A DNA stretch of 64,000 nt from Alphaproteobacteria bacterium (GCA_030614785.1 JAUWTJ010000001.1:1-64000); one strand, 5' to 3'. Shown: positions 1 to 9,193, counted from the first letter of the stretch. Notes: generated by a model not told the origin, from the sequence alone. A program made the numbers and translations.

Positions 1-612
1 CGCAACATCATCAAATGTAAGACCATATTTTCGCAGAGCGAACTCCGAGACCTCAATGGCAAGCTCAGGTTCACGTGTGCCACTGACCTGGGTCACATTG
101 ACACCGGAAAGTCTGGAGACCTCTTGTTCAATCTCCTGAGCAAGTTTCAGGAAAGTGTGCTCATCCACATCACCTGTAATGGCCAGAGAAATAATGCGGT
201 TTCGAAATGCCGCCTGATGCACTTTGGGATTGTCAGCCTCAGGAGGAAACGTATTGATCGTATCAACGCGCATTTTTATTTCGTTGGCAACGCGCTGGCG
301 TTCCGAGGCATCCAGATCAATTTCGGTCCAAATTTCAAAGGTTCCGACACCTTCGCGAGCGCGCGAAATGATCCGGTCAATCCCTCTGATATCAGAGATC
401 GCCTCTTCTACCGGAATGAGGATGCGCTCCTCAATCTCCTCCGGGCCGCCGCCGCGGTAAGGAATAGTAATCTCAAAGAGGCCAGGTTCGATCACCGGAA
501 AGAGGTTCCGCTTCAACCCTGTGACACTGAAAGCCCCCAGAACCAGGATCGCGACCATCAACAGATTTGCGGCGACGTGGTTCTCGGCGAACCAGCGGAT
601 CAATTTGCTCAT
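1..612 (-). CDS. RND efflux transporter permease, N-terminal part (runs off window)
   Basis: Reading the minus strand from an ATG at 612 gives 204 codons without a stop to the window edge, so only the N-terminus is present (the ORF track omits it because it is open). The protein begins MSKLIRWFAENHVAANLLM, a cytoplasmic stub and first transmembrane helix typical of AcrB/HAE1-type permeases. The periplasmic porter-domain stretch FEITIPYRGGGPEEIEERI follows. The family exports hydrophobic drugs, bile salts or lipids using the proton gradient, as a trimer in the inner membrane. Its ATG overlaps the stop of the membrane-fusion gene (ATGA), so the two are translationally coupled. Substrate cannot be inferred. 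Confidence 0.93.
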   Translation of the reverse strand, partial: MSKLIRWFAENHVAANLLMVAILVLGAFSVTGLKRNLFPVIEPGLFEITIPYRGGGPEEIEERILIPVEEAISDIRGIDRIISRAREGVGTFEIWTEIDLDASERQRVANEIKMRVDTINTFPPEADNPKVHQAAFRNRIISLAITGDVDEHTFLKLAQEIEQEVSRLSGVNVTQVSGTREPELAIEVSEFALRKYGLTFDDVA

Positions 613-1832
613 TGGGACACCTCACGAACCAGACTGGATTCCGATACAGATTCATCCCCGGCCACAGAAACCTCCATATTCTCTGTCGGCGTATCAAGCG
701 GCGAGGTGCAGACCCGTTCGCCCTCCATGATGTCGAGACGCACGAACGCTGTATCGCGGGTTGACTGCAACACCTCAACATCACGAAAATGAAGACGGTT
801 GTCGATACCAACAACAAGTACAGTGCCATTCTGGCGCACAGCTTCACGGGGGATACCCACGACTTGATCAAAATACCGCCCTTCAATTCGCGCTTCGACA
901 AACATGCCCACCGTCAGCGGAAGATAGTCATCCGTTTTCTCCATCGGAGCGGGATCAACGCCGGCAACCGCATAGACAACCCGGCTCTTCGCGTCGATCA
1001 TGCCTTCGGTCCGTACAATCCTTGCCGTCCAGGATCTTTCCTGACCCGCAAAAGTCGCCTGCAATTGCACAAACGGCATGTCAGCCCTGTCCGGGTTGGC
1101 GGTGAAGGGCAGGTCAAGAAGGGCAACCTGCGCATCTGTCAGCGGCAAACGTACTTCGAGTGATTGCGTGGAATAAATATCGGCGGCCTTGAGGTCGGTT
1201 GAAATAATCTGCCCGAGGTCCACATATTTGCGAACCACGCGGCCCGTGAAAGGAGCCTTCAGTTCAGTTCGCTCCAGACTCAAATGAGCCTCACTCAAGT
1301 CAGCCCTCGCTGATTTCAGGCGGGCTTCTGCCTCAAGCATTTGAGGCTTGCGCAGCACCAGATCATTGGCCTCGCCGGTTCCCAATTCGGCCCATTCTTT
1401 GGCCGCCTGCTCTGCCTCTGCCCTTTGCCGTGCAAGGTTCTGGGCAGCCTCGGCAACCCGCGCCTCGGCCTTGATTACGTCAAGCTCATAGTCCCGCGGG
1501 TTAATACGCAGAATGACGTCGCCCTCTTGAAAGAAGCCGCCGGCCACAAAACTGTCACTCACTTCGACAATCCGCCCGCTAACTTCGGACTGCAGGGATA
1601 TCGCAACCCTCGGCGCGACGGTTCCCTGGCTGGTCACAACGATCTGCCGGGTTGACGGGATCGCTTCAACCGCGCGGACGATGCGAGGTTTGATCTCCTT
1701 TTCAGCATCCTCAATCTTGGGCTTCATGACTGTTAAAAGCGAAATTACCCCCCCGCCAATCATTACCACCGCCAGGAAAGGCACGAGGCGCAGGAGCCAA
1801 TTTTTTAGAACGGGGGAGAAGGAAGGCATCAT
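609..1832 (-). CDS. RND efflux periplasmic adaptor (membrane-fusion protein, HlyD/AcrA type)
   Basis: I start at the ATG at 1832 (MMPSFSPVLKNW, 407 aa). The longer track ORF would run into the upstream outer-membrane-factor gene, whose stop lies only 7 bp before this start. Order of parts: an N-terminal membrane anchor at about residues 13-35, a barrel-sandwich half (SEVSGRIVEVSDSFVAGG), an alanine/glutamate-rich alpha-hairpin, the second lipoyl half (KAPFTGRVVRKYVDLGQ), then beta-barrel and membrane-proximal segments. Adaptors of this family bridge the RND permease and a TolC/NodT channel. Middle gene of an omf-mfp-rnd operon; its TGA overlaps the permease ATG. No local regulator gene is visible. 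Confidence 0.92.
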   Translation of the reverse strand: MMPSFSPVLKNWLLRLVPFLAVVMIGGGVISLLTVMKPKIEDAEKEIKPRIVRAVEAIPSTRQIVVTSQGTVAPRVAISLQSEVSGRIVEVSDSFVAGGFFQEGDVILRINPRDYELDVIKAEARVAEAAQNLARQRAEAEQAAKEWAELGTGEANDLVLRKPQMLEAEARLKSARADLSEAHLSLERTELKAPFTGRVVRKYVDLGQIISTDLKAADIYSTQSLEVRLPLTDAQVALLDLPFTANPDRADMPFVQLQATFAGQERSWTARIVRTEGMIDAKSRVVYAVAGVDPAPMEKTDDYLPLTVGMFVEARIEGRYFDQVVGIPREAVRQNGTVLVVGIDNRLHFRDVEVLQSTRDTAFVRLDIMEGERVCTSPLDTPTENMEVSVAGDESVSESSLVREVSQ

Positions 1833-1839
1833 CTGTATC

Positions 1840-3363
1840 CTAATCAACGTGTGAAACAATTTGCTGAAGATCTGCTTCAACATGCTGGGGGGGCGCTGGT
1901 TCTTCAACATTCGGGATCCCGCCGCCAAGGGCGAGGTAAAGAGTAACGCGGTTGGACAGCTGTTGGCGTCTGACCTCGAGATAGGAACTGCGCGCATTGA
2001 GGCTGCGTCTTTGAGCCTCAAGCAATTCGAAAATACCGGTGAGGCCACGGCTATAAAGATCAGAGGCGAGTTTTTCGGCTTCTACCGCCTCATGGGCAGC
2101 TTCGCCCATACTCGTTACCCTGACCGCAAGGGCCTCTTCCGCAAAAAGCGTCGTCTCAACCTCCCGGAAAGCGATAAGCAGTGACTGGGCATAACGCGCC
2201 AACGCCTGATCGCCTCGAGCATCCGCAGCAGCGCCCTGCGCCCTGAGCGCCCCACCCTGGAAGAGTGGCTGAATAACACCTCCCGCCAGCGACCATATGA
2301 GGTTGGATGGATTTTCCAGGTCTTTAAGCTCTCCATCCTGATAACCGCCTGATGCACTGATGCGAAGCGACGGAAGAAGGTCCCTGAGTGCGGCGCTATG
2401 ACGAAGTTCTGCCGCCACAGCCTGAGCTTCAACCGCCGCCAGGTCCGGCCGCCGGGCCAGCAATTCTGTCGGCAGCGCATCAGTCGTCCTGGGTGTCAGG
2501 ATCGGCAGCTTGCCGTCACCCGAAAGAGACCCTTCAGGATAACGGCCCAGCAATACCTCAAGCGCTGTGCTTGCACGGCGAACCTGTTCAGCGCGCGCAG
2601 CCGAAAGCGCTCTCGCCGAAGCAGCGTTGCTTGCCGCAAGTCGCACATCAAGACCCTTGCGCAGACCCTGTTCATAGCGACTGCGCACCATCCGGGCGGC
2701 ACGAGTAAAACTTTCCTCTGTCTCTCTGGCAAGCTTGTGCTGGTTCTCTGCCTCAACAAGCGCAAACCACGACTGAACCACACCGCCCGCCAGTGACAAT
2801 TGGGCGTAGCGAAAATTGGACCTCTGTGCTTCATATTCGAGGGCGGCGGCCCGTCGTTCATTGTTCAGTTTACCCCACAGATCCAGCTCCCAGGAAAGCG
2901 AGAGATCTGTGCTGAAGGCATTGCTCTGTACTTCCCTTACGCGCGACCGCCCTGCAGAGCCTCCCGCACTGAGAGCCGGGAGCATGGGCGCAATTTGTAG
3001 CCGGGCGATGGCCTGGGCCTCTTCAACCCTGGCAGCAGTCACTTGAAGGTCGCGATTGTTGTGAAGGGCCTCCACCACAAGAGTTTCCAGCCCGGGCGAC
3101 TGAAAGTCGAGCACCCAATCATCAAGCCTAACCGTCTCGCGTTCCGAGGCGCCCTCAAGAGAGGCCCAGGTTTCAGGCATATCAATGCCGTGACCCTGAC
3201 TTATTTCAGAAGCGTTAACACAGGCTGCAAGGCCAAGCGCAGCCGCGACAGCAAGTGCCAGTCGCAGTCGCAGTCGCAGTCGCAGTCGTGCGGTTCCTGC
3301 GCCAGCACGCCTCCCAATCTTTGTCTCACAGGTCTTCACTTCAACACTCCCGGGCCAGGGCAA
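1840..3363 (-). CDS. Efflux outer-membrane factor lipoprotein, NodT/OprM family
   Basis: About 500 aa with a lipoprotein signal ending in LGLAAC, so the mature protein starts at an acylated Cys. It is followed by the two structurally repeated OEP halves rich in Ala/Glu helices (QVTAARVEEAQAIARLQIAPMLP; LPTELLARRPDLAAVEAQ), typical of the NodT/OprM family. It forms the trimeric exit duct of the pump encoded by the next two genes. The track start is a TTG at 3363; an in-frame GTG a few codons later is equally possible. Oddity: the positively charged n-region of the signal peptide is written by five tandem copies of a 6-bp unit, giving alternating Arg-Leu. First gene of the operon; the promoter should lie in 3364-3500. 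Confidence 0.93.
   Translation of the reverse strand: MPWPGSVEVKTCETKIGRRAGAGTARLRLRLRLRLALAVAAALGLAACVNASEISQGHGIDMPETWASLEGASERETVRLDDWVLDFQSPGLETLVVEALHNNRDLQVTAARVEEAQAIARLQIAPMLPALSAGGSAGRSRVREVQSNAFSTDLSLSWELDLWGKLNNERRAAALEYEAQRSNFRYAQLSLAGGVVQSWFALVEAENQHKLARETEESFTRAARMVRSRYEQGLRKGLDVRLAASNAASARALSAARAEQVRRASTALEVLLGRYPEGSLSGDGKLPILTPRTTDALPTELLARRPDLAAVEAQAVAAELRHSAALRDLLPSLRISASGGYQDGELKDLENPSNLIWSLAGGVIQPLFQGGALRAQGAAADARGDQALARYAQSLLIAFREVETTLFAEEALAVRVTSMGEAAHEAVEAEKLASDLYSRGLTGIFELLEAQRRSLNARSSYLEVRRQQLSNRVTLYLALGGGIPNVEEPAPPQHVEADLQQIVSHVD
3259..3288. repeat. 6-bp tandem repeat (CAGTCG)x5 inside a signal peptide
   Basis: Five perfect copies of CAGTCG, which read as CGACTG on the coding strand and encode an Arg-Leu dipeptide each time. 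They lie in the n-region of the NodT-type lipoprotein signal peptide. Because the unit is 6 bp, copy-number change would keep the frame but add or remove a positive charge. Confidence 0.9.
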
Positions 3364-3598
3364 TGGGCAGACAACCCGCCTTTGTCACCTACCATATAAG
3401 GTAACCGTCACAGTCTTTATGCAAACGGGTTATCACTATGTAGCATATTTCTCAAAAACGCAGATTTCCGCCCTGAACAATCGTATGGCGGGTATTTTGA
3501 ATTCAACGCGGACAATCATTATTAATTAAGGAACCCCGGCTAGGATCAGCCACGAAGAGACGATTTTCCCTTCGAAACAGAAAAGTTTGAGCTCGCCT

Positions 3599-4552
3599 AT
3601 GTCTGCCGCTGAGTCCCAGAAACAATCGCAAGGCCAGCCCCTTGATGCAAATACGCACTTTGTATTTGAAAACAAGGTGTTCCAGGTTGAAGGCTGTTTT
3701 TTCTCGCTGACGGAAGGATCCCGCGAGGTCATCCTGAATATTCCGATGGGCGACATTACCGGTTCGATAAAATTGGCGTCCCTTTGCGCAGAATTCGGAA
3801 TTGAAAAAGGGTCCAGCGACGACACCCTTCTGAACCTCGTCAAACGCGGCATTCCCTATGTCCGCCAGATCAGACCGAATGATGTCATCCCGTCGGAGGT
3901 TCTTGACGGCAGCGCCTCCTGGCAAATCGACAATCGGCACGCGACTTTGGCGATGAGCCGCCTTTCCATGCGCCTTGTGAACTGGCTTACGGGATCGGAC
4001 GTGGACACCATGGATGCTGCAGCCGTTTTGTCCATCGTCGAAGACAAGGAAATGGCAAACAGGGTCAATCAGGGGCTCGAGAAAGCTGCAAGCATCATCA
4101 AGAAAAGAAAAGAAGAAGTCATCGTCCGCTTTGAGAATCTGGCCAAGGAGCTAGCCTATATCGAAGCGCTGAGAGATTACTACGCGACCATCTATAAACT
4201 CTTCGGACGTCTCAAGAAGTTTCAAAGTATCTATAGCGACGATGCCAATCTCGTTCAGGAAATCGAACGCATGCGGCAACTCATGAAGCCACCAATTGCC
4301 GATATCAGAGCCACATTCGAAAATATCGACCTTCAGACCATGGAAGTTCTACCGCTCATCAAATCCTATGAGGCCAAAATCTCCCTTATCCGGACAACAC
4401 GCGACAACTTGCATCTTGAGACTACGATCTGGGAGGATTTGATGAATATCTGGGAGGGTGTCCCGGATTACCGCTCTGATGAGGCGAAAATCGCTCTCCA
4501 GAACACCTACAAGTTCCTTGCGAAAAACTTTACCGTCAGTCACAGCTGGTAG
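3599..4552 (+). CDS. Conserved-looking protein of unknown function with C-terminal coiled coil
   Basis: 317 aa from the ATG at 3599; the track uses a TTG four codons earlier, and neither has a strong SD. I do not recognise the family. The first ~100 residues look like a small globular module rich in beta segments (FVFENKVFQVEGCFFSL, then ILNIPMGDITGSIKL). From about residue 155 the protein is strongly charged and heptad-like (KAASIIKKRKEEVIVRFENLA), predicting long helices or a coiled coil. It ends in a Trp-rich helix. No signal peptide or membrane segment. It stands alone between the divergent efflux operon and an EF-G paralogue, with about 300 bp separating it from the latter. Codon use looks like that of its neighbours. 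Confidence 0.75.
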   Translation: MSAAESQKQSQGQPLDANTHFVFENKVFQVEGCFFSLTEGSREVILNIPMGDITGSIKLASLCAEFGIEKGSSDDTLLNLVKRGIPYVRQIRPNDVIPSEVLDGSASWQIDNRHATLAMSRLSMRLVNWLTGSDVDTMDAAAVLSIVEDKEMANRVNQGLEKAASIIKKRKEEVIVRFENLAKELAYIEALRDYYATIYKLFGRLKKFQSIYSDDANLVQEIERMRQLMKPPIADIRATFENIDLQTMEVLPLIKSYEAKISLIRTTRDNLHLETTIWEDLMNIWEGVPDYRSDEAKIALQNTYKFLAKNFTVSHSW

Positions 4553-4848
4553 CCTGCGACCCTGCGCCTCAGCAAATCAGCTATAATTCGGGAAATTGTG
4601 CCTTCGCGATTCCCCCGCGCAGGTCTATACTTCACATAACAAAATGAATAGTCGGTCGATCAAGTGGATTCCGCGCGATCACACGCCGGTAAAGAGACGG
4701 TTTTTCGCGCGGCTGCTACAGCCAGAAGTTTTCGGCGGCGAACCCTTCATGGCTGCACAGTTTGGCAGTCAACTCCTCTTGAACGGTCGATTTCGAAATT
4801 TGCGCATTCCTGCGCAGGATTTCCAATCGTACCGAAGGAGGTTTTGTT
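4553..4848. other. 296-bp spacer upstream of the EF-G paralogue
   Basis: I see no supportable gene; the short ORFs here (for example 4596..4910) are out-of-frame and composition-poor. The end of the spacer carries a strong Shine-Dalgarno (GAAGGAGG) eight bases before the ATG at 4849. The promoter of the downstream gene should lie here, but I cannot pick out convincing -35/-10 boxes. Confidence 0.5.
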
Positions 4849-6870
4849 ATGTCTTTCAAAGGATCCACCCAACGTGTCATTGCTTTAGTTGGCCCTCAAT
4901 CAGCCGGTAAAACAACACTGCTTGAAGCCATACTGCAACAAACGAAAAAACTGGATGCAAATCAAAAAGGGTCATCTCGCCCTTTTGGCGATACGTCAGC
5001 TGAATCAAAATCCCGCGACATGGGGGTGGAGCTGAATCTCGCAACCACTGAATTCATGGGCGACGCCTTTACCTTCATCGACTGCCCTGGCGCTACAGAT
5101 CTGGTGCAGGACACCATTTCCGCCCTTGTCGGCGTCGATGCTGCGGTCGTGGTCACAGAAGCCGATCCCACAAAAATCACGGGTCTCTCCCCGCTTCTCA
5201 AACACCTTGAACATCGGGGCATTCCCCATCTCATATTCGTCAACAAGATTGACCGTTCCGTCCTTTCTATTTCCGAGCTTGCAGATGCCCTCAATGCAGT
5301 GACTGGCGAGCAGGTCCTCCTGCGACAAATACCAATTTCCGAAGGCGAAAAAATCACCGGTTACGTCGATTTGGCAAGTGAGCGGGCCTATGTCTACAAG
5401 GATAATTCACCATCCGAAGTCATTGCGGTTCCCGGATCTGCGCAGGATGCGTTCAGCAAAGCGCGATATTCAATGCTTGAATCCATGGCAGATTTTGACG
5501 AACACCTCATGGAAGAACTTCTGGACGATATTACTCCGCCAAAGGAGGAAATTTTTCAAGACCTCACATCTGATCTCAGGCAAGATCTCATTATCCCTGT
5601 TTTCCTGGGCTCCGCATTGAAGCAAAACGGCGTCTTCCGCCTTCTGAAGGCGATCCGTCACGAAGCGCCGGACATAACCGCTCTGTCCGAACGACTAAAA
5701 CTGGATATGTCGCAAACATCTCCGGTGGCTCCTGTGTTGAAAACTATCCATTCATCGCACGGCGGCAAGGTATCCTTTGTCCGCATCCTGCGCGGTGAAA
5801 TTCGGGAAGGTGACACTCTGAACGACGAGCGGGTTGCCGGAATTCAACGCGTGCATGGCGACAGCGTTGAGAAAGTCTCCGTGGCACGGACGGGTGATTT
5901 TGTCGGCCTTGCCAAACTGGAAACGATAACCACAGGCGCAATCCTTACGGACGCCAAAACGACCGTCGACCTTGAGCATGAACAACCCTTGAGCCCCGTC
6001 TACTCTCTGGCTCTCCAGATCGACAATCGCAATAATGAGGTCAAGCTCGCGACCAGCCTGGCAAAACTCTGCGACGAAGACCCGTCTTTAATCTATGAGC
6101 AGGTCTCCGACACTCACGAAACCGTTCTGCGCGGGCAAGGGGAAATCCACCTTCAAATCGCTTGCGAAAAACTTCAATCCAAATTTGGGCTTGAGGTCAC
6201 AACGCAGACACCTCGCGTGCCTTACAAGGAAACCATCCGTTCCGGTACGACCCACCATAGTCGTTACAAAAAACAGTCCGGTGGTCACGGCCAGTTTGGT
6301 GATGTTGTGATCGAAATCAACCCACGCGGCACCGGAGATGGCTTTGCCTTCGACAGTCGCATCACCGGCGGTGCCGTTCCAAAACAATATATCTCGAGCG
6401 TCGAGGCAGGCATCAAGGAATATATGGCAAAGGGCCCGCTGGGATTTCCGGTCGTCGATGTTGGTGTTGTCCTGACCGACGGGTCCTATCATGCAGTCGA
6501 CAGTTCTGATATGGCCTTCAAAACCGCAGGGCGGCTCGCCATGAGTGAAGCCATGCCGGGTTGCCAGCCGGTTCTTCTGGAGCCTGTCATGGAGGTTCAC
6601 GTCTATGTACCGTCGGAATATACGCCGAGGGTCAACAGCCTGATCAGCGGGCGACGCGGACAGATCCTTGGTTTCGACGGCCGCAAGGGATGGCAGGGAT
6701 GGGATGACGTATACGCCTATCTTCCCGAGTCAGAACTTCAAAACATGATCATTGAATTGAGATCAATGACCCAAGGGGTCGGAACGTTCAAGGCCAGTTT
6801 CGATCATTTAAACCAACTTACCGGTCGCCTTGCCGATGAAGTTATGACACAAAGGCAGGCCGCAGAATAA
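4849..6870 (+). CDS. Elongation factor G-like translational GTPase (EF-G paralogue)
   Basis: 673 aa, close to EF-G length. G1 P-loop GPQSAGKTT (residues ~15-23), a G2-like RDMGVEL in place of the canonical RGITI, G3 DCPG, and G4 NKID are all visible. Domains II-V follow, with the domain III/IV stretch GHGQFGDVVIEINPRG and the domain V run RRGQILGF typical of EF-G. Divergence in switch I (RDMGVELNLAT) and the lack of ribosomal-protein neighbours (rpsL, rpsG, tuf) point to an accessory EF-G (EF-G2/FusA2-like) rather than the housekeeping factor. Its exact role (translocation, recycling or other) cannot be read from sequence. It starts at an ATG with an excellent SD (AAGGAGG). Confidence 0.9.
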   Translation: MSFKGSTQRVIALVGPQSAGKTTLLEAILQQTKKLDANQKGSSRPFGDTSAESKSRDMGVELNLATTEFMGDAFTFIDCPGATDLVQDTISALVGVDAAVVVTEADPTKITGLSPLLKHLEHRGIPHLIFVNKIDRSVLSISELADALNAVTGEQVLLRQIPISEGEKITGYVDLASERAYVYKDNSPSEVIAVPGSAQDAFSKARYSMLESMADFDEHLMEELLDDITPPKEEIFQDLTSDLRQDLIIPVFLGSALKQNGVFRLLKAIRHEAPDITALSERLKLDMSQTSPVAPVLKTIHSSHGGKVSFVRILRGEIREGDTLNDERVAGIQRVHGDSVEKVSVARTGDFVGLAKLETITTGAILTDAKTTVDLEHEQPLSPVYSLALQIDNRNNEVKLATSLAKLCDEDPSLIYEQVSDTHETVLRGQGEIHLQIACEKLQSKFGLEVTTQTPRVPYKETIRSGTTHHSRYKKQSGGHGQFGDVVIEINPRGTGDGFAFDSRITGGAVPKQYISSVEAGIKEYMAKGPLGFPVVDVGVVLTDGSYHAVDSSDMAFKTAGRLAMSEAMPGCQPVLLEPVMEVHVYVPSEYTPRVNSLISGRRGQILGFDGRKGWQGWDDVYAYLPESELQNMIIELRSMTQGVGTFKASFDHLNQLTGRLADEVMTQRQAAE

Positions 6871-6917
6871 GCTCGGACGTATTTGATAGAATAACAAAAG
6901 TTGAGGACTTCGCCCGA

Positions 6918-7706
6918 ATGAATAGTTCCGTGCCTGCGCACAACTCCGCGCGTGATGTTGGTCTCTTCGTCACGTGCACGGTCGATCTGTTCCGCCCGTC
7001 TGCCGGATTTGCCGCGATCAAGCTCCTGGAAGATGCCGGATGCAAGGTCTCTGTTCCGCCGTCCCAGACCTGTTGCGGTCAGCCTGCCTATAATTCAGGT
7101 GATACGAAAGATGCAAAGAGCATCGCCCGGGCGGTCATCGAGGCTTTCGAGGCTTTCGACTATGTGGTCGCGCCGAGCGGATCGTGTGCCGGGATGCTGC
7201 GCCTCCATTATCCGGCCCTCTTCAAGGGCGATCCGGCGTGGGCAGAGCGGGCCGAAAAGCTTGGCCAAAAGAGCTTTGAACTGACCTCGTTTCTCACCGA
7301 TATTTGCGGCGTGACGTCAGTTAATGTCACACTTGAGGCCAGTGTGACCTACCATGACAGCTGCTCGTCCTACCGCGAAATGAACGTCAAATCCCAGCCG
7401 CGCAAATTGCTCGAAACCGTCTCGGGACTGACGCTCACAGAGCTGGAAGATCAGGAAAGCTGTTGCGGTTTCGGCGGGCTTTTTTCGGTCAAATATGACG
7501 ACATTTCCGCCCGCATTGTCGGCCGAAAGACCGATGACGTAAAGGCGACCGGCGCATCCTTGCTGGTTGGCGGTGACATGGGCTGCCTGATGAATATTGC
7601 CGGCCGCCTGAAGCGCGAAGGCCAGAATGTAGAAGTGCGCCACGTCGCAGAAGTCCTGGCAGGCATGACCGATACCGCCCCGATCGGTGGCTCAGGGGGC
7701 GACTGA
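6918..7706 (+). CDS. LutA/YkgE-type (Fe-S)-binding CCG-domain protein
   Basis: 262 aa with two cysteine-rich CCG domains: CCGQPAYNSG near residue 52 and CCGFGG near residue 185, plus supporting cysteines (SGSCAGM, HDSCSSY). This is the LutA/GlcF/HdrB-like family whose CCG motifs bind an iron-sulfur cluster; LutA works with LutB and LutC to oxidise L-lactate. Here no lutB or lutC is adjacent, so the protein may partner with a complex encoded elsewhere. It lies 47 bp after the EF-G paralogue and its 3' end overlaps the convergent ABM gene by 15 bp. Assignment to the family is firm; the lactate role is inference. Confidence 0.85.
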   Translation: MNSSVPAHNSARDVGLFVTCTVDLFRPSAGFAAIKLLEDAGCKVSVPPSQTCCGQPAYNSGDTKDAKSIARAVIEAFEAFDYVVAPSGSCAGMLRLHYPALFKGDPAWAERAEKLGQKSFELTSFLTDICGVTSVNVTLEASVTYHDSCSSYREMNVKSQPRKLLETVSGLTLTELEDQESCCGFGGLFSVKYDDISARIVGRKTDDVKATGASLLVGGDMGCLMNIAGRLKREGQNVEVRHVAEVLAGMTDTAPIGGSGGD

Positions 7707-8030
7707 CGCCGGACCATAGGCGCGCTCGACTTTCGCCACTCGCAAGCGATAGTCGTTGTACCAGGACTGGCGGCCCGTGCGGCGCGCCTCGACATGCTCG
7801 CCATGGTCTCTCCAGGCGGCGATAGCCGCCTCGTCTCGCCAGTAGGACACCGTGATGCCGTCCGCACCAGCGCCGAGGGTCTCAACTCCCAGGTAGCCAT
7901 CGACCTTACTTGCAAGCTCCAGCATCCGCGCGGCGGTAGCGCTGTATCCATCAGGATCCTTGTCGGTCCTTACCGAAGAAAAAATAACGGCGTAGTAGGG
8001 CGGCTCGAAAAGGTCGGCGAGAAAAGTCAC
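7692..8030 (-). CDS. Antibiotic biosynthesis monooxygenase (ABM) domain protein
   Basis: 112 aa, the usual size for a single dimeric alpha/beta ABM (ferredoxin-like) domain. Diagnostic segments are YYAVIFSSVR at the N-terminus, GYLGVETLGAGADGITVSYWRDEAAIAAWRDH in the middle (quoted in pieces from the track), and the helix after it. Members include small heme- or quinone-acting monooxygenases and many of unknown substrate. The gene is monocistronic, convergent with the LutA-like gene, and its start faces the PLP lyase on the plus strand with about 96 bp between them. Function beyond the fold is not determinable. Confidence 0.8.
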   Translation of the reverse strand: MTFLADLFEPPYYAVIFSSVRTDKDPDGYSATAARMLELASKVDGYLGVETLGAGADGITVSYWRDEAAIAAWRDHGEHVEARRTGRQSWYNDYRLRVAKVERAYGPASVAP

Positions 8031-8126
8031 AACAAAAACCTTTGCTTAAGGGTGGTTAATGCGGGATATACTCACTCATACATTCATTGACGCCCCGCGC
8101 AAAGCCAAGCCAACCGAAGCCCAGAC

Positions 8127-9125
8127 ATGCCACAAACCGAACAGCCAGCCAGCGCGTTGCCTACCGAAGATGACGTCATTGACGCAGCGAGGCAAATCTC
8201 GGGCGTTGCTGTCAAAACGCCCACTCTGGAATTCCCGGTCCTGAACGAGCGCATCGGGGCCCGGATCCTGCTGAAACCCGAAATTTTTCAGATCACAGGG
8301 TCTTTCAAATTCAGGGGCGCCTGGAATTGCCTGTCCCGGCTGTCCGAGGCACAGCGTGCAAAAGGGGTCGTGGCATTTTCCTCCGGCAACCACGCTCAGG
8401 GCATCGCCGCAGCGGCAAAACGGCTGGGTATCCCTGCAACCATTGTCATGCCGCAGGACGCCCCACAGATCAAAATCAACCGAACACAATCTCTGGGTGC
8501 CGAGATTATTTTCTACGACCGCTATGCCGAAAGCCGTGAGGAAATCAGCAAAAACTTCGCGGATAAACACGGCGCAGTCCTGATCCCGTCCTACGACGAC
8601 CCGCATATTATTGCCGGTCAGGGCACTGCGGCCCTTGAGCTGTTCGAGGATGCTGCCCGTGCAGGTATTGAGGTCGGGACATTGCTTGCCCCCTGTGGAG
8701 GAGGAGGCCTTGCCGCCGGCTCAGCCCTTGCCCGTGATGCAAAATCCCCGCAAACTGGCCTTTTTACTGTCGAACCCGAAGGATATGACGACCACGCCCG
8801 CTCCTTCGCCAGCGGCACGAGAGAAACCGCAGATACAACCCGAGCGTCCCTGTGCGATGCCTTGCTGGCTCCCATGCCCGGCGAAATGACCTTCGCAATC
8901 AACCAGCCGCGCGTGAAGGCAGGCCTTGTTGTCAGCGAGGAAGACGTCCTCACCGCCATGCGATTCGCTTTCACGGAGCTCAAACTGGTAATCGAACCCG
9001 GCGGCTGCGTGGCCCTGGCCGCTCTTCTGGCCAAAAAGGTGACTGTGCAAGGGGGCGTGGCTGCAGTAATTCTGAGTGGCGGCAACGTCGAAATCTCAAC
9101 ATTCAGCAGAGCTTTGACCGGCTAG
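8127..9125 (+). CDS. PLP-dependent threonine/serine ammonia-lyase-type enzyme (fold type II)
   Basis: 332 aa, the size of catabolic threonine dehydratase or serine racemase without the C-terminal ACT regulatory domain of IlvA. The Schiff-base lysine sits in GSFKFRGA (~residue 56), followed by SSGNHAQG, the glycine-rich phosphate cup CGGGGLAAG, and the terminal SGGN that contacts the pyridine nitrogen. The reaction is therefore likely deamination of L-threonine/L-serine or hydroxyaspartate to a 2-oxo acid and ammonia. It is monocistronic. Threonine dehydratase, serine racemase and hydroxyaspartate ammonia-lyase cannot be separated by eye. Confidence 0.88.
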   Translation: MPQTEQPASALPTEDDVIDAARQISGVAVKTPTLEFPVLNERIGARILLKPEIFQITGSFKFRGAWNCLSRLSEAQRAKGVVAFSSGNHAQGIAAAAKRLGIPATIVMPQDAPQIKINRTQSLGAEIIFYDRYAESREEISKNFADKHGAVLIPSYDDPHIIAGQGTAALELFEDAARAGIEVGTLLAPCGGGGLAAGSALARDAKSPQTGLFTVEPEGYDDHARSFASGTRETADTTRASLCDALLAPMPGEMTFAINQPRVKAGLVVSEEDVLTAMRFAFTELKLVIEPGGCVALAALLAKKVTVQGGVAAVILSGGNVEISTFSRALTG

Positions 9126-9178
9126 CCGACCGCGCGGCCGGACAGTGAAGCCGATTCAGACGAGCCGATACCTGTGAC

Positions 9179-9193
9179 CTGAACGCCGTTCAG
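9179..9193. promoter_or_regulatory. Inverted repeat CTGAAC-N3-GTTCAG upstream of the first TonB receptor
   Basis: A perfect 6-bp dyad with a 3-bp centre in the 317-bp spacer 9126-9442, about 250 bp before the receptor ATG. It is not followed by a T-run, so it is a poor terminator for the lyase gene. It could be an operator. The rest of the spacer holds the shared receptor motif at 9273 and no gene. Confidence 0.4.

Noticed and set aside
609-2048. 72-residue N-terminal extension of the membrane-fusion protein
   Set aside because: It lies inside the upstream NodT-type gene; the ATG at 1832 gives a normal adaptor start.
3241-3300. CRISPR-like or satellite array
   Set aside because: Only a 6-bp microsatellite of five units within a coding region.
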